Assembly (NCBI RefSeq): GCF_016937615.1
Contig: NZ_JAFHKI010000111.1
Location: 16,474 to 80,473, forward strand
Source: Pseudomonas lactucae
GTDB taxonomy: Bacteria; Pseudomonadota; Gammaproteobacteria; Pseudomonadales; Pseudomonadaceae
Length of the DNA: 64,000 bases
Direction: 5' to 3'
Part shown: positions 57,648 to 64,000 of the stretch, piece by piece
Layout of the letters: each line of letters begins with the position of its first letter
Position numbering within the stretch: the first letter of the stretch is position 1
The notes under the pieces: generated by a model
What the model was told of the DNA's origin: nothing
The model's input: only the letters and a program-made list of their open reading frames with translations
Databases searched by the model: none
Program-made: the position numbers and the translations under genes

Positions 57648-58319
57648 ATGAAGATTGGCGTTATTGGAGCAGGCTTTATCGGGCGCGCCGTGGCTCAACT
57701 GGCACTGGCGGCCGGGCATGAGGTGATGTTGAGCAACTCCCGCGGCCCACACACCATGAGCAGCGTAGTGAGCGGCATACTCGGCGTGCAAGTGGGCAGC
57801 GCCGAAGACGCCGCCCAGTTCGGCGACGTAGTACTCGTAGCGATTCCCCTGGAGCATTACCGCAGCGTCCCGGCCCAATGGCTGGAAGGCAAGACGGTGA
57901 TGGACGCCAATAATTACTACCCCAACCGCGATGGGCATATCCCGGCGCTGGATCGCTTTGAAACCACCACCAGCCGACTGCTGGCTGACCACCTCCCCCA
58001 CTCGCACGTCGTGAAGGTGTTCAACGCGATTTTCGCGCCCGAGCTGACACAGGATGCCCACCCCCACGGCGCTCCCGACCGCCGTGCCCTGCCGGTGGCC
58101 GCGGACGACGCCGCCGCCAAGGCACAAGTGATCCGGTTGCTCGACGAACTCGGTTTTGATGCCGTGGATGCAGGTGGCCTGGACGACAGCTGGCGGTTTG
58201 AGCGGGCCAAGCCTGCGTATTGCGTGCCGCTGGACCAGGCCGGCTTGAAGGCCGCGCTGGCCGCCGCCGAGCGCACGGTTGAACTGCCGGCCGTGGAACG
58301 CTCGCGCCCTCGTGCATAA
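57648..58319 (+). CDS. NADP-dependent F420-type reductase family protein
   Basis: 223 residues. N-terminal NAD(P)-binding fold MKIGVIGAGFIGRAVAQLAL, then MLSNSRGPHT, VVLVAIPLEHYRSVP, TVMDANNYYPNRDG and a C-terminal VKVFNAIFA segment. Matches the F420_oxidored family; in Pseudomonas these act on NADP or unknown substrates, since coenzyme F420 is absent. The start is ATG 57648 with GGAG seven bases upstream; the long open frame from 57408 overlaps the opposite gene. Confidence 0.85.
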   Translation: MKIGVIGAGFIGRAVAQLALAAGHEVMLSNSRGPHTMSSVVSGILGVQVGSAEDAAQFGDVVLVAIPLEHYRSVPAQWLEGKTVMDANNYYPNRDGHIPALDRFETTTSRLLADHLPHSHVVKVFNAIFAPELTQDAHPHGAPDRRALPVAADDAAAKAQVIRLLDELGFDAVDAGGLDDSWRFERAKPAYCVPLDQAGLKAALAAAERTVELPAVERSRPRA

Positions 58320-58332
58320 ATACGAGGCGCGC

Positions 58333-58372
58333 AAAAAAGCCCACTGACCGTCACCGGTTCAGCGGGCTTTTG
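58333..58372. terminator. Bidirectional terminator between the reductase and mqo
   Basis: AAAAAAGCCCACTGA and TTCAGCGGGCTTTT pair with one mismatch around a ten-base loop. Poly-A and poly-T ends on both sides fit the convergent genes. Confidence 0.78.
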
Positions 58373-58382
58373 CTCAGCTTTT

Positions 58383-60029
58383 TTACAGCGCCAGATCAGA
58401 CGCCGGCTTGCTCGGCTGCGCCGCGGGCTTGGCAGCCTCGGTCGCTTTTGGAGCCGCCATTTGCGGGATTACAGGCGGTGGCATCAGTTGCAGTACGCCA
58501 GCGGTGTAGGCCCATTCCTTGGCAACCGCTTCAGGGCTGTCGTTCAGCTTGGTGCCGTAGCTCGGTACGATCTGGTGCAGTTTTGCCTGCCACTCAGGGG
58601 TCGCGACCTTGTCCTTGAACACTTTCTGCAGCACGGTCAGCATGATCGGAGCCGCGGTCGACGCGCCTGGCGATGCACCCAACAGGCCGGCGATGGTGTT
58701 GTCGGCGGAGCTGACCACTTCGGTACCGAGTTTCAGGACGCCGCCCTGCTCTTCGTCACGCTTGATGATCTGCACGCGCTGACCGGCCTGCCACAGACGC
58801 CAGTCTTCTTTCTTGGCGTTCGGGAAGTACTCTTGCAACGCCTTGAAACGGTCGTCATCCGACAGCATCAACTGGCCAGCAAGGTACTCGACCAGTGGGT
58901 ACTCACGAATACCGACTTTGGTCATTGGCCAGATGTTGTGGGTGGTCGTGCTGGTCAGCAGGTCCAGGTACGAGCCTTCTTTGAGGAACTTGGTGGAGAA
59001 GGTTGCGAATGGGCCAAACAGGATCACGCGTTTGCCATCCAGCACACGGGTGTCCAGGTGCGGAACCGACATCGGCGGCGAACCGACCGACGCTTTACCG
59101 TAGGCCTTGGCCAGGTGCTGCTCGGCCACGGTTGGGTTATCGGTCACCAGGAACGAACCGCCCACTGGGAAGCCCGCGTATTCCTTGGCTTCAGGAATGC
59201 CCGACTTTTGCAGCAGGTGCAAGGCACCGCCGCCGGCGCCGATGAACACGAACTTGGCGTCGGTTTCAGTCTTGGTGCCGTCTTTCAGGTTTTTGTAGCT
59301 GACACGCCACGAACCGTCGTCGTTCTTGGTGATGTCCTGCACTTCGCTCGACAGTTTCAGGTCGAACTTGGGTGTGGTTTGCAGGTGGGCAACGAACTGG
59401 CGGGTGATCTCGCCGAAGTTCATGTCGGTACCCAGCGGGCTCCAGGTGGCCGCGATTTTCTGGTTCGGGTCACGCCCTTCCATCATCAGCGGAACCCACT
59501 TGGCGATCTGCGCCGGGTCTTCGGAGTACTGCATGCCGGCGAACAGCGGGCTGGCCTGCAGGGCTTCGTAGCGCTTCTTGAGGAACTTGATGTTGTCATC
59601 GCCCCACACAAAGCTCATGTGCGGTGTGGAGTTGATGAACGAACGCGGGTTCTTCAGCACGCCCTGCTGGACCTGCCAGGACCAGAACTGACGGGAGATC
59701 TGGAACGCTTCGTTGATCTCGACCGCTTTGGGGATCTCAACGTTGCCGTTCTTGTCTTCCGGTGTGTAGTTCAGCTCAGCCAGGGCCGAGTGACCGGTAC
59801 CGGCGTTGTTCCAGCCGTTGGAGCTTTCTTCGGCCACGCCGTCGAGGCGCTCGACCATTTCCATCGACCAGTCCGGTTCCAGCTCGTTGAGCCAGACACC
59901 CAGGGTGGCACTCATGATGCCGCCGCCGATCAGCAGCACATCGACTTTCTTTGCCTCTTCCGCGTGAACGGACGTGATCCCCATCGACAAAGCCAGCCCC
60001 AGCAGGGCAGTGTTTACTTTTTTAAACAT
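58383..60029 (-). CDS. mqo: Malate:quinone oxidoreductase
   Basis: 548-residue FAD enzyme that oxidises malate to oxaloacetate and passes electrons to the quinone pool at the inner membrane, in place of NAD-malate dehydrogenase. FAD loop: VLLIGGGIMSATLG; then NGWNNAGTGHSALAELNYTP, GGGALHLLQKSGIPE and VGGSFLVTDNP. The N-terminus has a signal-like stretch (LLGLALSMGITSVHAEEAKK), as in Pseudomonas MQO of this class, and the last ~40 residues are Ala/Pro-rich and unlike other MQO. The start is ATG 60029 with AGGTG seven bases upstream; a GTG at 60038 also exists. Confidence 0.95.
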   Translation of the reverse strand: MFKKVNTALLGLALSMGITSVHAEEAKKVDVLLIGGGIMSATLGVWLNELEPDWSMEMVERLDGVAEESSNGWNNAGTGHSALAELNYTPEDKNGNVEIPKAVEINEAFQISRQFWSWQVQQGVLKNPRSFINSTPHMSFVWGDDNIKFLKKRYEALQASPLFAGMQYSEDPAQIAKWVPLMMEGRDPNQKIAATWSPLGTDMNFGEITRQFVAHLQTTPKFDLKLSSEVQDITKNDDGSWRVSYKNLKDGTKTETDAKFVFIGAGGGALHLLQKSGIPEAKEYAGFPVGGSFLVTDNPTVAEQHLAKAYGKASVGSPPMSVPHLDTRVLDGKRVILFGPFATFSTKFLKEGSYLDLLTSTTTHNIWPMTKVGIREYPLVEYLAGQLMLSDDDRFKALQEYFPNAKKEDWRLWQAGQRVQIIKRDEEQGGVLKLGTEVVSSADNTIAGLLGASPGASTAAPIMLTVLQKVFKDKVATPEWQAKLHQIVPSYGTKLNDSPEAVAKEWAYTAGVLQLMPPPVIPQMAAPKATEAAKPAAQPSKPASDLAL

Positions 60030-60451
60030 CAGTAGCACCTATGATAAAACGCCATCCGCCCTACCGCCCTGACTCTTCAGGGTCGCAGGGTGGGCACACA
60101 AGGCCGACGTATCGACCTCACTGTTATGTCCCTTCTGCGCTGACTTCTTATCATTATTGGCTTCAGCTACCTGGACGACAGCCAATCGCCGGGACGTATA
60201 CGGGTGTACGCACCGGGGAAAGACTAGACCAGGACGGCGCGCAGAATATCACGGCAAAAGGCCGTTATGCGCTGTTTGGCCAATTGACAGCTCTAAATCG
60301 CGGCTTTTAACCCGCAGGTGTCAATAGCACCGGGCGCGACGTGGCGTCACACGCCCGGAACTCTCATGCCTGAGGCGGTTCTAGACACCTTTACCGTCGC
60401 GTGCGTAGCATCGACGACTGTCTTTCGTGCACTCATCCAACAGAGCTCTCC
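60030..60451. other. Divergent intergenic region between mqo and MFS gene
   Basis: 422 bases with no recognised gene. It must hold two promoters. Short frames exist but have no ribosome site or family signal. CGTATACGGGTGTACG near 60196-60211 is an imperfect dyad. I see nothing else in it. Confidence 0.4.
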
Positions 60452-61639
60452 ATGTCTATCCACCAAACACCCGGGCACGTGCTGCCCGCGCGCAGTGCCG
60501 CCAAAATGGAAGCGGCCATGGCCGTGGGCGCTTTCGCAATCGGTACTGGCGAATTCGCCATCATGGGCCTGATGCCAGACATCGCCCAGAACCTGGGTTT
60601 AAGCGAACCCCAGGTCGGCCATGCCATCAGCGCCTACGCCCTCGGCGTGATGGTCGGCGCCCCGCTGCTGGCCATCCTCGGTGCCAAGCTGCTGCGTAAA
60701 CACATGCTGCTGCTGTTGATGGGGCTGTATGCCTTGGGCAACCTGGCGACGGCGTTTACACCCACCTTTGGCTCGTTGGTGGCGTTCCGCTTTATCAGCG
60801 GCCTGCCCCACGGCGCCTACTTCGGCATCGCCGCCGTGGTTGCCTCCAGCATGGTGCCCACCGACAAACGCGCCGGCGCCGTGGCCCGGGTGATGATGGG
60901 CCTGACCTTGGCCATGCTGCTCGGCAACCCCATCGCCACCTTCCTCGGCCAACACCTGGGCTGGCGCTCGGCATTCGGGCTGGTCAGCGTGATTGCCCTG
61001 TGCACCATCGCCCTGGTCTGGCAATTCGTGCCCCACCGCCACGACGAAGAACGCAGCGACCCGCGCAAGGAAATGCGCGCCTTCACCAAACCCCAAGTGT
61101 GGATGGCCCTGTCCATCGGCGCGATCGGCTTTGCCGGGATGTTTTGCGTGTTCAGCTACCTGGCACCGACCATGCTCGAAGTGACCAAAGTGTCACCGCA
61201 ATGGATCCCTTTCGGCCTCGCCGCGTTTGGCGTGGGCGGAATCATCGGCAACATCGCTGGCGGCAAACTGTTTGATCGCATGCAGTTTCGTGCCGTGGGT
61301 TTGATATTGGTGTGGTCGATTGCGGTGTTGTTGTTCTTCCCCTTCGCCGCGGCTTCATTGTGGGGCGTGCTGCTGAGCATGGGCCTGGTCGGCACCATGG
61401 TGTCGTTGGCCGCACCGCTGCAAATCCGCCTGATGGACATTGCCCACGAAGCCCCGAGTTTGGCGGCGGCATCCAACCATGCGGCGTTCAACCTGGCGAA
61501 TGCGCTGGGGCCGTGGTTTGGCGGGATGGCGATTACGGCAGGGCTGGGGTGGACCAGCACCGGGTACATTGGCGCAGCTACGGCGCTGATCGGCCTGGGC
61601 CTATACCTATGCGCGCGGCGGATGCAGGGTGGGCATTAA
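60452..61639 (+). CDS. MFS transporter, AraJ-like (DHA1)
   Basis: 395 residues, 12 membrane segments. Typical of the AraJ/YdhP branch: AVGAFAIGTGEFAIMGLMPD, SAYALGVMVGAPLLAILGAK, GLPHGAYFGIAAVVASSMV and LSMGLVGTMVSLAAPLQIRL. Family members export sugars, sugar analogues or drugs; no substrate is assigned. The start is ATG 60452 (MSIHQTPGHVLP); its ribosome site is weak. It is monocistronic by context. Confidence 0.87.
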   Translation: MSIHQTPGHVLPARSAAKMEAAMAVGAFAIGTGEFAIMGLMPDIAQNLGLSEPQVGHAISAYALGVMVGAPLLAILGAKLLRKHMLLLLMGLYALGNLATAFTPTFGSLVAFRFISGLPHGAYFGIAAVVASSMVPTDKRAGAVARVMMGLTLAMLLGNPIATFLGQHLGWRSAFGLVSVIALCTIALVWQFVPHRHDEERSDPRKEMRAFTKPQVWMALSIGAIGFAGMFCVFSYLAPTMLEVTKVSPQWIPFGLAAFGVGGIIGNIAGGKLFDRMQFRAVGLILVWSIAVLLFFPFAAASLWGVLLSMGLVGTMVSLAAPLQIRLMDIAHEAPSLAAASNHAAFNLANALGPWFGGMAITAGLGWTSTGYIGAATALIGLGLYLCARRMQGGH

Positions 61640-61781
61640 TCCTGGCGCAAAGCACAAACGAACGGCCTGTACCACTGAAATGAAGACTGTTTTATCTTCA
61701 GACAGGTTAGGTTCAGGTTGGATCCAATAAACGCAGCATGTAACATATCCGTCATAATTTCCGAAATGACAAGGACGTGTT

Positions 61782-62621
61782 TTGAGTTTTCCTGACAGAA
61801 GTGTGCTTCAGGAGTTTGCGGCCACACTTAACCATCGCAACGCCACGATTTTTACCACTGACAATACTGATGAAAATGCTCAGCAGGCGATTCAGGAGCT
61901 CATCGACACGCGGCATCAGCTGACAGACCGCATCAGCGCACCACTCAAAGGCATGGAAAACGGCCTGTTCGCCAAGTCCCAACCGCTGGATAGCCTGAGA
62001 CCAAAATGGCGAGTCACCTTCGGACGCGCCAAACGTGACGGTGCGTTCGACTGGCCCGTCGAAGAAGTCCTCAACACCCTCGGCGCCCAGAAACGCGGCG
62101 CCCCGGTCGCCAGCTTGTATGGGTTCGGCTATAGAAAGTCGGCGCTTGGCCTGGTCCAGGAATTCTTCATCTTTACCGAGATGCTGGAGGGCTACCTCAA
62201 TGGCCTGGCATGGCTCAAACAGGAACGCGACATCCAGCGCCTGATCGCCGCGTCCTTCAAACTGCTGCACTGCTTGCACAGCAAAGGCGTCGTGCACATG
62301 GACTTCTGGGCCAACAACGTGATGATCAATCTGAAGCAGCCAATGCTTGCGAAGGCCATCGACCTGGAAAACTGCTTCCTCACGTCAACCGACTACCTGC
62401 CCGAGGTGCTGGCGTTTCAATTTGGGTTCTATTACCGCCGAGAGATTTTCCGCTTCGTGATCGAGCAGGATTACGACCGGATGGTGCTGGAACAACTGGC
62501 CCACTACGGCAACATTGATCGCCAGCGCTTCGACGCCATGTACGCAACCAGCAAGCACGAAAATATCAGCCGCCGGGCCCGCCGCCAGATTTTTCATAAG
62601 GGCACCGTCGTAACAGGCTGA
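61782..62621 (+). CDS. WaaP/InaA-like lipopolysaccharide kinase family protein
   Basis: 279 residues with a protein-kinase-like fold. The catalytic loop is HSKGVVHMDFWANNVMINLK (H-x-D-x4-N) and the metal site is KAIDLENC. The glycine-rich loop region reads VASLYGFGYRKSALG. It is similar to the Kdo/WaaP kinases that phosphorylate core heptose, but shorter than WaaP and not next to core genes, so the target is uncertain. The start is TTG 61782 with AAGGA seven bases upstream. A small lipoprotein gene converges on it. Confidence 0.72.
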   Translation: MSFPDRSVLQEFAATLNHRNATIFTTDNTDENAQQAIQELIDTRHQLTDRISAPLKGMENGLFAKSQPLDSLRPKWRVTFGRAKRDGAFDWPVEEVLNTLGAQKRGAPVASLYGFGYRKSALGLVQEFFIFTEMLEGYLNGLAWLKQERDIQRLIAASFKLLHCLHSKGVVHMDFWANNVMINLKQPMLAKAIDLENCFLTSTDYLPEVLAFQFGFYYRREIFRFVIEQDYDRMVLEQLAHYGNIDRQRFDAMYATSKHENISRRARRQIFHKGTVVTG

Positions 62622-62627
62622 CTGACC

Positions 62628-62846
62628 TCAATCGTCGTGCAACAACCCCGAGCCATACTCCCCATAACTACTTCCCAACCCACTGCCGCCAAAATTCATC
62701 TTGGCGGCTTTGCTCGGGCTGTGGTCACCGAATGCCTGGCATCCGCCTGAAAAGCATGGGTCGCTGTTTACAGCGGGTGAGGATGAACAGGCGCTCAACA
62801 GTAATGTGCCGGTGATCATCACGACTTTGACGAGGTTGGAGATCAT
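62628..62846 (-). CDS. Small lipoprotein, function unknown
   Basis: 72 residues. Lipoprotein signal MISNLVKVVMITGTLLLSAC (lipobox LSAC, Cys20), then a short Gly/Ser-rich mature part with two cysteines (DPCFSGGCQAFGD). No known family. It begins in a region with ordinary base composition and is convergent with the kinase gene. Confidence 0.65.
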   Translation of the reverse strand: MISNLVKVVMITGTLLLSACSSSPAVNSDPCFSGGCQAFGDHSPSKAAKMNFGGSGLGSSYGEYGSGLLHDD

Positions 62847-62989
62847 TTTTCAATTCCCTGTGGCTGGTGGTGCGGACGGCCTCTCTTGAAGAGGATCGTA
62901 GACCTCAAAGGCACGAGGGATGATGAAACTTTGTTGGGTGACAGGATGGGTTCAGGTTGCCGCCTTGGGGTGAGGCGGCGGGGTGGGTG

Positions 62990-63349
62990 TCATGCGTTGC
63001 CGGATGCGGGCGCGACTTGCTCCTGGGCTCGGTCGATGAGTAATGAGCTCAACTCGATTAACTGCTGAATGCCCAATGCGATGGAGCGTTGGGAGTCGTC
63101 GAGGTTAAAAGCCAGGGTGGCGGCCATTTCATTGGCGGATACGAGGTTTTCGGCGGCGTTGGCCAGGAGGGTTTCGGGGTCTATGTTGGGGTTGACGAGG
63201 AATAGATTGCTGCTGGGTTGCTCCGCGAGTGCGTCGTTGTCAGATGGCGGCAGGTAATGATGAATCGCGTTCTGGGCGGCGGCATTAAGCTTGGCGTCAA
63301 CGGGCGCGGTGTTGTGATCAACATTAGGATTACGTGTTTTGTTAGGCAT
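62990..63349 (-). CDS. DUF6124-type small protein
   Basis: 119 residues, acidic and mostly helical. The region LFLVNPNIDPETLLANAAEN and LAFNLDDSQRSIALGIQQL is typical of the DUF6124 (formerly DUF3077-like) proteins found in many copies in Pseudomonas. No function is known. No signal peptide or membrane segment is seen. Ends in VAPASGNA. Confidence 0.7.
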   Translation of the reverse strand: MPNKTRNPNVDHNTAPVDAKLNAAAQNAIHHYLPPSDNDALAEQPSSNLFLVNPNIDPETLLANAAENLVSANEMAATLAFNLDDSQRSIALGIQQLIELSSLLIDRAQEQVAPASGNA

Positions 63350-63614
63350 GGGCGAAGCTCCAAATATTTTCGGGAGTTAAAACGCCTTAGCAATACGGAC
63401 TTCCACCTCCGGCCGCTGGGTTTGCAGCTGCTTGAGGAGGTTAGTGGCGTGAGGTCTGGCGGGCAAGCCGAGAAAACCGTGGGAAATTTCTTAAAGGGTT
63501 AAAAAGAGGACAAACGAACTAATCATTTCACGACGCAACTTGCGACGGCCTGCTGATTCAAGCCAGCGCTCCACGGTGCAAGATGCCCAACGGACGCTCA
63601 CCATTGAGATTGCC
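63350..63614. other. Short intergenic region before the RHH gene
   Basis: 265 bases. No gene was recognised. Divergent promoters of the DUF6124 and RHH genes must lie here. Confidence 0.35.
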
Positions 63615-63875
63615 ATGACGGGTATATCCCTAAATCTGCCGGAAGACCTTTCCAACTCTCTCGCTGACCTGGCTAAAATCAATGGTCAAACCGTAAGTTA
63701 CTTGGCGATGGACGTTCTTCGTGGCTACATCGAACACGAAAAAACACTGAACGCTCAGATCGAGTTGGCAGTAGAAGAAGCCGACCAAGGCAAATTCGCG
63801 ACTGATGACCAAATAGCAGCCATGCGCGCCCGGCGCTGGAGCCGGAATGCACCCCCGCTCGAAGTGGTTGAATGA
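63615..63875 (+). CDS. Ribbon-helix-helix (CopG-like) antitoxin-type protein
   Basis: 86 residues. N-terminal ribbon-helix-helix (MTGISLNLPEDLSNSLADLA, KINGQTVSYLAMDVLRGYIE), then an acidic helix with Lys-rich turn (ELAVEEADQGKFATDDQIAA), the pattern of RelB/ParD-type antitoxins that bind a RelE toxin. No toxin gene follows; the next gene is dusA. It may be an orphan, a remnant, or a stand-alone regulator. The start ATG 63615 fits the family; no Shine-Dalgarno is obvious. Confidence 0.75.
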   Translation: MTGISLNLPEDLSNSLADLAKINGQTVSYLAMDVLRGYIEHEKTLNAQIELAVEEADQGKFATDDQIAAMRARRWSRNAPPLEVVE

Positions 63876-63952
63876 CGCAGAGCACACCTCCGGCACCCAA
63901 GACCCATCCCTGATAAACTACGCCCCATTCGCCTCGCTGACTCAGATCCCCC

Positions 63953-64000
63953 AATGCCCCTACAAACCGCCCCACTCTCCCGCCGCTTCTCCGTCGCGCC
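63953..64000 (+). CDS. dusA: tRNA-dihydrouridine(20/20a) synthase, 5' end only
   Basis: The last 48 bases encode MPLQTAPLSRRFSVAP, which matches the DusA N-terminus (SRRFSVAP followed in family members by MMDWTDRHCR). The gene continues beyond the window. DusA is an FMN enzyme that reduces U20/U20a in tRNA. The 5' end of dusA is a known integration site for genomic islands. No repeat is visible upstream. Confidence 0.75.

Noticed and set aside
58461..60035. Open frame of 524 codons on the plus strand
   Set aside because: Antisense to mqo.

Overview
The window is a chromosomal segment of a fluorescent-group Pseudomonas. Gene order around gyrA, serC, pheA, hisC, tyrA-aroA, cmk, rpsA, ihfB, the O-antigen locus and wbpM is the order known from Pseudomonas chromosomes. 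The tyrA-aroA fusion, FabV, MupP, high-GC codon use and short REP-type intergenic repeats agree. No rRNA, tRNA, CRISPR array, insertion sequence or prophage was seen.

Layout. 1-1297: a GntR/FCD regulator and a DUF1989 gene that runs off the left edge. 1406-17323: a surface-polysaccharide (O-antigen) locus. wbpM reads leftward. A block wecB, wecC, wzx-like flippase, acetyltransferase, ligase/polymerase, asnB-like amidotransferase, heparinase-like protein, glycosyltransferase, 4-ketoreductase and wbpL reads rightward. Together they would make UDP-ManNAcA and a 6-deoxy-HexNAc (QuiNAc or FucNAc type) precursor, start the lipid-linked repeat, possibly amidate a uronate, and export and polymerise it. 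17366-29284: a leftward housekeeping block (lapA-like, ihfB, rpsA, cmk, tyrA-aroA, hisC, pheA, serC, gyrA). 29708-34491: methionine salvage (mtnA, MTA deaminase), ubiG, mupP and a short-chain dehydrogenase. 34579-42716: a peptide ABC transporter, two proline-iminopeptidase-like hydrolases and a LuxR solo between them, resembling the plant-responsive PipR system. 42749-46670: a nucleobase permease and the purine nucleoside pair punC/punR. 46651-54300: a class III aminotransferase, a LysR regulator, a HAD hydrolase, fabV, an Asp/Asn hydroxylase-like gene, ppnN and an AbrB/PIN toxin-antitoxin pair. 54344-64000: mixed accessory and metabolic genes (EamA and MFS transporters, LysR regulators, mqo, a WaaP-like kinase, small lipoproteins, an RHH protein) ending in the start of dusA.

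Six otherwise intact genes (wecC, asnB, cmk, the NCS2 permease with two breaks, the hydroxylase and ppnN) are each broken by single missing C or G bases. Restoring one base per break makes every length divisible by three and rejoins the conserved protein. Because cmk is a core gene, these look like base-call or assembly errors, and those genes should be read as intact.
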